Assembly (NCBI GenBank): GCA_963817755.1
Contig: CAWFPB010000002.1
Coordinates: 372,001-436,000 of the forward strand
DNA: 64,000 nucleotides
Direction: 5' to 3'
DNA from: Oleiagrimonas sp963817755
Lineage (GTDB): Bacteria > Pseudomonadota > Gammaproteobacteria > Xanthomonadales > Rhodanobacteraceae
Under the pieces are notes generated by a model. It saw only the letters and a list, made by a program, of their open reading frames with translations, was not told the origin of the DNA and made no database searches. Made by a program: the position numbers and the translations under genes. Shown one piece after another: positions 59,388 through 64,000 of this stretch. Positions within the stretch are counted from its first letter, which is position 1; each line of letters starts with the position of its first letter.

Positions 59388-60869
59388 ATGCACGACACCG
59401 CCACAGCCGCCGCGGGCGACCTCCCGGAGCAACCACGCCTCTGGGGGCACCCGCGACAGCTGTGGATGCTGCTCGGTGTCACCGTCTGGTTCACCTTCGC
59501 GTTCTATGGATTCCGCGCGTTCCTCGCGCCCTACATCGCGCAACAGTTCTATGCAGCGCTGAGCGAAGCGGCGGCCCAGCGCCAAGCCGATCTGCTGACC
59601 AGCGGCTTCCTGGCCTTGATGTATGCCACGCCCATGGTGTGCGGATACGTGGCCGACAAGTTCCTGGGCGAGGCGCGTTCGGTGGCGCTCTCGTTCTGGT
59701 TGGGCACGCTGGGCCTGCTGCTGATGACCTGGCCGACACTGCCCGGTTTCGAGATCGGCATGGCACTGTTTGCCTGGGCTGCGGGGCTCAACATCCCGCT
59801 GACGGTCCTGATCGGGCGCAATTACGCCGAGGGCGATCCGCGGCGCGAAGGCGGTTACACGCTGTACTACCTGGCCGTCAATGTCGGTTCGTTCATCGCG
59901 CCTCTGGTGTGCGCGGCGTTCATCGGGCAGCGATTCGGATTCCGCTGGGGGTTCGTGACTGCGGCGGCAGGGATGCTGGTGGCCGGGATCGGGTTTCAGT
60001 GGCGCCAACGCAGGCTGAAACCGCTTTTGCCGCACGGCGGTGATCCCCGCGGACCGGGCGCCGTCGTGGGCGTGCTCGTGGCGATCGCCGTGCTGGTCTA
60101 CCCCACGGCGCTGCTGCTGACCTACACGGCGGTGCTGACCTGGGCCATGTACGTCCTGATGGGCGCCCTGGTGCTGTACTTCGTGTTCCGTTGCATCCAG
60201 CGGGGCGATCGCGTGCAGTCCAGGCGCTATCTTGCGCTGCTGCTGCTGTTCATTCCGAAAACGATCTTCTGGGCGTTCAGCTTCCAGGGCGTCACCTCGC
60301 TGAACTTCTTCGCCCGCGATTACGTGCAGGCACCGTTCCACTACACCCTGTTCCAGTCGGCCAACCCGCTGTACATCCTGATCTTCGCGCCCCTGCTGGC
60401 GCTGCTGTGGCCGTGGCTGGACAAGCGCGGCAGGGATCCGTCCTCGCCGCGCAAGTTCGGCCTGGCCGTCCTGCTGGTGGCGCTGAGCTACGGGCTGATG
60501 ACCGTGGCCATCCAGCATGCGGGCGCGCACGGCAAGGTGGCCGGCTGGGTGCTGGCGCTGTGCTATCTGGTGCAGACCATCGGCGAGCTGTCGCTGGCGC
60601 CGATCGGCTACGGCCTGGTCGGGCAGCTGGCCGCGCCCGAGGATGCCTCGCTGGCCATGGGCGGATGGTTCTTCGGCTATGCCATCGCCTACCAGCTGTC
60701 CGGCTGGATCGCCTCCCTGACCACGCCCGGTGACGCCACGCACGCCCTGGGCGGCATCGGCGACTACGCGCTGGTCTACGAGCGCCTGTTCTGGGTCGGC
60801 CTGGCGGTCGCCGCGGTGTACCTGGCGGCCGCGCCGCGCATCCGGCGGTTGATGCACGGCGTGCGGTAA
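59388..60869 (+). CDS. POT/PTR2-family proton-dependent oligopeptide transporter
   Basis: 493 residues with twelve to fourteen helices. PTR2 signatures: FYGFRAFLAPYIAQQFY in helix 1, VCGYVADKFLGEARSVALSF, RREGGYTLYYLAVNVGSFIA and VQTIGELSLAPIGYGLVGQL in the second half. The E-x-F-x-E-R motif of helix 1 in standard POTs is replaced by F-A-F-Y-G-F-R, which may alter proton coupling. Imports di/tripeptides with protons. Being next to kynA suggests a link between peptide uptake and tryptophan breakdown. Confidence 0.9.
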   Translation: MHDTATAAAGDLPEQPRLWGHPRQLWMLLGVTVWFTFAFYGFRAFLAPYIAQQFYAALSEAAAQRQADLLTSGFLALMYATPMVCGYVADKFLGEARSVALSFWLGTLGLLLMTWPTLPGFEIGMALFAWAAGLNIPLTVLIGRNYAEGDPRREGGYTLYYLAVNVGSFIAPLVCAAFIGQRFGFRWGFVTAAAGMLVAGIGFQWRQRRLKPLLPHGGDPRGPGAVVGVLVAIAVLVYPTALLLTYTAVLTWAMYVLMGALVLYFVFRCIQRGDRVQSRRYLALLLLFIPKTIFWAFSFQGVTSLNFFARDYVQAPFHYTLFQSANPLYILIFAPLLALLWPWLDKRGRDPSSPRKFGLAVLLVALSYGLMTVAIQHAGAHGKVAGWVLALCYLVQTIGELSLAPIGYGLVGQLAAPEDASLAMGGWFFGYAIAYQLSGWIASLTTPGDATHALGGIGDYALVYERLFWVGLAVAAVYLAAAPRIRRLMHGVR

Positions 60870-60873
60870 GGCG

Positions 60874-60960
60874 GGGAATCGGGAATGGGGAATCGGGAAT
60901 GGTTGAACGTTCCGACGCGCCCGCTTTGCCGATTCCCTATTCCCCATTCTCCATTCCCGG
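60874..60960. repeat. GGGAAT-type extragenic inverted repeat
   Basis: Left arm (60874-60902) is built of GGGAATC/GGGAATGG units; right arm (60929-60960) is its imperfect complement (GATTCCC, TATTCCCC, ATTCTCC, ATTCCC). Between convergent genes, it would fold into a long imperfect hairpin and serve both as terminator. Clusters of this kind recur in intergenic DNA of Xanthomonadaceae relatives. Confidence 0.75.
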
Positions 60961-60962
60961 CC

Positions 60963-61397
60963 CTACACCGGCGACAGCTTGTCCAGGATCCGCGCCAGCA
61001 CGTCGATTTCCTCGGTGGAAAGCTGTGCCAGCAGGCGTCGTTCGTGCTCGCGGGCGCGCGGGGCCACGGCGTCGTGCACGCGCCAGCCTTCCTCGCTCAG
61101 GCGAAGTACCGAGCGGCGGCGGTCGCCGTCGTGGCGTTCGCGGTCCACGCGACCGGCCTCGACCAGGCGCGACAGCGCGCGGCTGACCGCGACCTTGTCC
61201 ATGGCCGTGTGTCCGGCCACCTCGCGCGCCGACAGCGGCGCGAAGCGCGCCAGCACCGCCATCACCCGCCATTCGGTCGTCGACAGGCCGAATTCGGCCT
61301 GGTATTCGCGGGCAATCGCCTGGCTGACCGTGTTGGACAGGATCGACAGCCGGTAGGGCAGGAAGCGCTCCAGTTTCAACGGGGCGTGGTCGGACAT
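60963..61397 (-). CDS. MarR-family transcriptional regulator
   Basis: 144 residues from the ATG at 61397. Winged helix with LSTTEWRVMAVLARFAPLSA, REVAGHTAMDKVAVSRALSR and the wing DRERHDGDRRRSVLRLSEEG; terminal helices for dimerisation. Divergent from the HPPD gene with 115 bp between, where an imperfect palindrome lies. Probably a repressor of tyrosine catabolism responding to a pathway intermediate (such as homogentisate or 4-hydroxyphenylpyruvate), by analogy with HmgR/HpdR-type regulators. AAGG precedes the ATG. Confidence 0.88.
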   Translation of the reverse strand: MSDHAPLKLERFLPYRLSILSNTVSQAIAREYQAEFGLSTTEWRVMAVLARFAPLSAREVAGHTAMDKVAVSRALSRLVEAGRVDRERHDGDRRRSVLRLSEEGWRVHDAVAPRAREHERRLLAQLSTEEIDVLARILDKLSPV

Positions 61398-61416
61398 GCG
61401 GCGCTGCGCCTTGCAA

Positions 61417-61436
61417 ATGGTTACAGATGAAACTAT
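61417..61436. promoter_or_regulatory. Candidate MarR operator in the hppD control region
   Basis: ATGGTTAC, four bases, GAAACTAT: the arms match as an inverted repeat at six of eight positions, a size and spacing typical of MarR sites, 20 bp from the regulator start and 77 bp before the HPPD start, inside the only AT-rich patch of the intergenic region. Confidence 0.5.
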
Positions 61437-61512
61437 AACGGCAGTCTGCGATGCGCAAGTCCGCGCGAAGGCGCGACGGCCATCGACCCCTTCATCTGAC
61501 AGGAGCCGCCTC

Positions 61513-62607
61513 ATGAGCGCACAACCCAATCTCGGCATGCAGGTCACCACGTTCGAGAATCCCATGGGCATCGACGGTTTCGAGTTCGTCGAGTACGCCG
61601 CGCCCGAAGGGCAGGGCGCCGAACTGCACGCGCTGTTCAAGCGCATGGGCTTCACCGCGGTGCTCAAGCACAACACGCGTCCGATCACGGTCTATCGCCA
61701 GGGCGGGGTGAACTTCCTGGTCAACGAGGATCCCGATTCCTTCGCCGCCGACTTCGCTGCCAAGCATGGTCCGTGCGCTTGCGGTTTCGCGATCCGCTTC
61801 GGCAAGAACGCCGGTGAGGTGTTCGACACCGTGCTCGGCAACGGCGGCGAGGCCGTCGACCACAAGGAAGCGACCAAGGCGGTGAATGCGCCGGTGGTCA
61901 AGGGCATCGGCGACTGCATGCTGTACCTGGTCGACCGCTACGGCGACAAGGGCAGCATCTACGACGGCGACTTCGCGCCGGTCGAGGGCGCCGAGCCGAA
62001 CCCGGACGGGTTCGGCCTGACCTTCATCGACCACCTGACCCACAACCTGTACTTCGGCAACATGGCCAAGTGGTCGGATTACTACGAGAAGCTGTTCAAC
62101 TTCCGCGAGATCCGCTACTTCGACATCAAGGGTGCCAAGACCGGCCTGGTGTCCAAGGCCATGACCGCGCCGGACGGCATCGTGCGCATCCCGCTGAACG
62201 AGTCGGACAACCCCAAGTCGCAGATCAACGAGTACCTGGACGCCTACCACGGCGAGGGCATCCAGCACATCGCCTGCTTCACCGACGACATCTACGCCAC
62301 CGTGGAGAAGATGCGCGCGGCCGGGGTGGAGTTCCTGGACACGCCCGACACCTACTTCGAGGTGATCGACCAGCGCATTCCGGACCACGGCGAGGATGTG
62401 CCGCGGCTGGCGAAAAACAAGATTCTGATCGATGCCGATCCGGAGACCGGCAAGCGGTTGCTGCTGCAGATCTTCACCCAGAACTGCATCGGCCCGATCT
62501 TCTTCGAGATCATCCAGCGCAAGGGCAACGAGGGCTTCGGCGAGGGCAATTTCCAGGCCCTGTTCGAGTCCATCGAACGCGACCAGATGCGTCGCGGGGT
62601 GCTCTGA
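61513..62607 (+). CDS. hppD: 4-hydroxyphenylpyruvate dioxygenase
   Basis: 364 residues from the ATG at 61513, after AGGAG. Two-domain vicinal-oxygen-chelate fold; iron ligands His174 (FIDHLTHNLYFGN), His252 (GIQHIACFTDDI) and Glu332 (IFFEIIQRKG). Converts 4-hydroxyphenylpyruvate to homogentisate in the cytoplasm, the second step of tyrosine breakdown. The product feeds homogentisate dioxygenase encoded at 63171. Regulated, by position, by the divergent MarR protein. Confidence 0.97.
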   Translation: MSAQPNLGMQVTTFENPMGIDGFEFVEYAAPEGQGAELHALFKRMGFTAVLKHNTRPITVYRQGGVNFLVNEDPDSFAADFAAKHGPCACGFAIRFGKNAGEVFDTVLGNGGEAVDHKEATKAVNAPVVKGIGDCMLYLVDRYGDKGSIYDGDFAPVEGAEPNPDGFGLTFIDHLTHNLYFGNMAKWSDYYEKLFNFREIRYFDIKGAKTGLVSKAMTAPDGIVRIPLNESDNPKSQINEYLDAYHGEGIQHIACFTDDIYATVEKMRAAGVEFLDTPDTYFEVIDQRIPDHGEDVPRLAKNKILIDADPETGKRLLLQIFTQNCIGPIFFEIIQRKGNEGFGEGNFQALFESIERDQMRRGVL

Positions 62608-62620
62608 GGCCCGGCATGTG

Positions 62621-62653
62621 GCGGCGCGCGGCAGCAGTCCTGCCGTGCGCCGC
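62621..62653. terminator. Hairpin between convergent hppD and DUF5362 genes
   Basis: GCGGCGCGCGGCAG and CTGCCGTGCGCCGC form a 14-bp stem (one G-T pair) with loop CAGTC, between the two stop codons; a short T-containing stretch follows on the plus side. Confidence 0.65.
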
Positions 62654-62661
62654 TTGCTCCG

Positions 62662-63030
62662 TCAGTGGAAATTTCCGCTGCTGATCATGGCGAACAGCAT
62701 CGCGCCCCAGAAGATCACGCCGATGATGGCCATGATGATGCCGATCAGCATCAGCACGCCCTGGATGGCGAAGAAGGTGCGCAGCTTGTCCAGCGACATG
62801 CGCATCGCGGCCTCGTCACCCGACATCTGCGCACGCTCGATGGAGGTGGCCGACTGGTTGAGCAGGATGCCCAGCCAGATCGGAAGCCAGGCAATGAGGA
62901 TGCCGATGATCGACAGGGCGGTGAACACGCCCTGGATGATGAACATGATGCCGAGGAACTTCATCCAGCCCTTGCCGGCGGCGAGCGGCGTGCTCAGTTC
63001 GCGTACCAGTGCACTGCGGTCGTCGTTCAT
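62662..63030 (-). CDS. DUF5362-like membrane protein
   Basis: 122 residues. A soluble N-terminal part (1-24) is followed by two groups of hydrophobic helices (about 25-60 and 88-115) separated by an amphipathic, charged segment, SATSIERAQMSGDEAAMRMS. The helix-amphipathic loop-helix layout and KGWMKFLGIMFIIQGVFTAL match the DUF5362 family as I recall it; role unknown. It interrupts the hppD-hmgA direction, being on the opposite strand, so hmgA has its own promoter. Confidence 0.6.
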   Translation of the reverse strand: MNDDRSALVRELSTPLAAGKGWMKFLGIMFIIQGVFTALSIIGILIAWLPIWLGILLNQSATSIERAQMSGDEAAMRMSLDKLRTFFAIQGVLMLIGIIMAIIGVIFWGAMLFAMISSGNFH

Positions 63031-63170
63031 AAGCGCGGTTCTCCCCAGGTGAATTTTGCGCCGGGCCCCGACCCGGCATCACAAGGCAAGACTAGGTGGC
63101 CGGGAAGTTGGGCGCAATCGGTCAAAGCTCGTCGGCCATTCAATGACATGAACACAGGTAGAGGATTGGC

Positions 63171-64000
63171 ATGAACGCATCGTCCCTCCCGTACCAGACC
63201 GGGTTCGGCAACGAATTTGCCACCGAGGCGGTCCCCGGCACGTTGCCGGTCGGGCGCAATTCGCCCCAGCGTGCCGCGCATGGGCTGTATGCCGAGCAGC
63301 TGTCCGGCACCGCATTTACCGCGCCGCGCCACGTCAACCGCCGCAGCTGGCTGTACCGCATCCGTCCCGGCGCCGTGCACGAGCCGTTCGCCTCGCTCGA
63401 GCACGCCACGCTGCACAACCGCTTCGACGAGGAGCCGGCCACGCCCAACCAGCTGCGCTGGGGACCGTACCCGATGCCGGCCGAGGGGACCGACTTCGTC
63501 GACGGACTGTTCACCGTGGCCGGTAATGGCGGTCCGGCTGCGCAGACGGGCATCGGCATCCATCTGTACGGTGCCAACCGCGACATGACCGGGCGGTTCT
63601 TCTATGACGCCGACGGCGAGCTGATGCTGGTGCCGCAGTCCGGCCGCCTGCGCATCGCCACCGAGATGGGCGTGCTGGAGATCGAGCCGCAGCAGATCGC
63701 GGTGATCCCGCGCGGCGTGCGCTTCCGGGTGGAACTGCCGGACGGTTCCTCGCGCGGCTACGTGTGCGAGAACTTCGGCGCCTTCCTGCGCCTGCCGGAG
63801 CTGGGCCCGATCGGCTCCAACGGCCTGGCCAACCCGCGCGATTTCGAATCGCCGGTGGCGGCCTACGAGGACGTCGAGGGCGAGTTCGAGCTGGTGACCA
63901 AGTTCCAGGGCCGGTTGTGGTCGGCGAAGATCGGCCACAGCCCGCTGGACGTGGTCGCCTGGCACGGCAACTACGCGCCGTATCGCTACGACCTGCGCCG
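63171..64000 (+). CDS. hmgA: Homogentisate 1,2-dioxygenase, N-terminal part (cut by window end)
   Basis: The first 276 codons are present; the gene runs off the right edge (full length would be about 430-440). YQTGFGNEFATEAVPGTLPV is the family's characteristic beginning; then NRRSWLYRIRPGAVHEPF, AEGTDFVDGLFTVAGNG and IAVIPRGVRFRVEL. The iron ligands (two His and one Glu) lie further downstream, beyond the window. It opens the ring of homogentisate to maleylacetoacetate. GAGG precedes the ATG. It should be followed by fumarylacetoacetase and maleylacetoacetate isomerase genes if the usual cluster holds. Confidence 0.96.
   Translation, partial: MNASSLPYQTGFGNEFATEAVPGTLPVGRNSPQRAAHGLYAEQLSGTAFTAPRHVNRRSWLYRIRPGAVHEPFASLEHATLHNRFDEEPATPNQLRWGPYPMPAEGTDFVDGLFTVAGNGGPAAQTGIGIHLYGANRDMTGRFFYDADGELMLVPQSGRLRIATEMGVLEIEPQQIAVIPRGVRFRVELPDGSSRGYVCENFGAFLRLPELGPIGSNGLANPRDFESPVAAYEDVEGEFELVTKFQGRLWSAKIGHSPLDVVAWHGNYAPYRYDLR

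Overview
The window is GC-rich chromosomal DNA from a gammaproteobacterium, most likely order Lysobacterales/Xanthomonadales and family Rhodanobacteraceae (Rhodanobacter/Dyella/Luteibacter-like). This rests on gene families and gene order, not on a search: a TrpS with a C-terminal YegP-like extension, a DUF3228 protein, a MarR - 4-hydroxyphenylpyruvate dioxygenase - homogentisate dioxygenase block, kynA next to a POT peptide transporter, a three-gene 2-oxo acid dehydrogenase lacking its E3, an exported tricorn-like peptidase, and a GGGAAT-type extragenic repeat. There is no insertion sequence, integrase, phage gene or CRISPR array. It reads as ordinary core and lineage-specific chromosome.

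Layout. 0-9 kb: start of a D,D-carboxypeptidase gene, a quinone oxidoreductase, an HPF/RaiA-like protein, a host-attachment family protein, a three-PAS GGDEF enzyme, several small membrane proteins, a decayed esterase relic, DUF3228 and an SDR. 9-18 kb: exported unknowns, a tandem-HD HD-GYP protein, PspC, an MHS transporter, a YedK/HMCES DNA-protein crosslink protein. 18-23 kb: secreted and outer-membrane proteins, among them one built on 18-bp tandem repeats and a 625-residue PKD-domain protein. 23-32 kb: a threonine aldolase gene broken by one amber codon, then a possible phosphate-ester locus: a phytase-like esterase, a two-component system, an NPP/alkaline-phosphatase family enzyme and a TonB-dependent receptor with a palindrome upstream. 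32-41 kb: redox and membrane housekeeping genes (AhpD-like, MAPEG, dienelactone hydrolase, cytochrome b561, TonB, UspA, hemolysin III, Fpr, DusA). 41-46.5 kb: PepSY - PhoP/PhoQ-like pair, BirA, CoaX, SPOR protein, tRNA-Thr. 46.5-54 kb: arginase, TrpS, tricorn-like peptidase. 54-64 kb: 2-oxo acid dehydrogenase E1alpha-E1beta-E2, then aromatic amino acid catabolism (tryptophan 2,3-dioxygenase; HPPD; homogentisate dioxygenase, cut by the window end) under a divergent MarR regulator.

Together the right-hand third is a catabolic neighbourhood: an extracytoplasmic protease and a peptide transporter could supply amino acids, arginase, KynA, HPPD and HmgA start the breakdown of Arg, Trp and Tyr/Phe, and the oxo-acid dehydrogenase could take the resulting keto acids. 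The middle is a nutrient-acquisition neighbourhood. The most unusual items are the nonsense-broken threonine aldolase, the multiply frameshifted esterase relic, the repeat protein, the possible phosphorus locus with its 20-bp palindrome, the E2 whose catalytic motif lacks its usual Asp, and two loci encoding look-alike two-helix proteins with a beta-rich tail. I did not find a clearly undescribed defence or mobile system.
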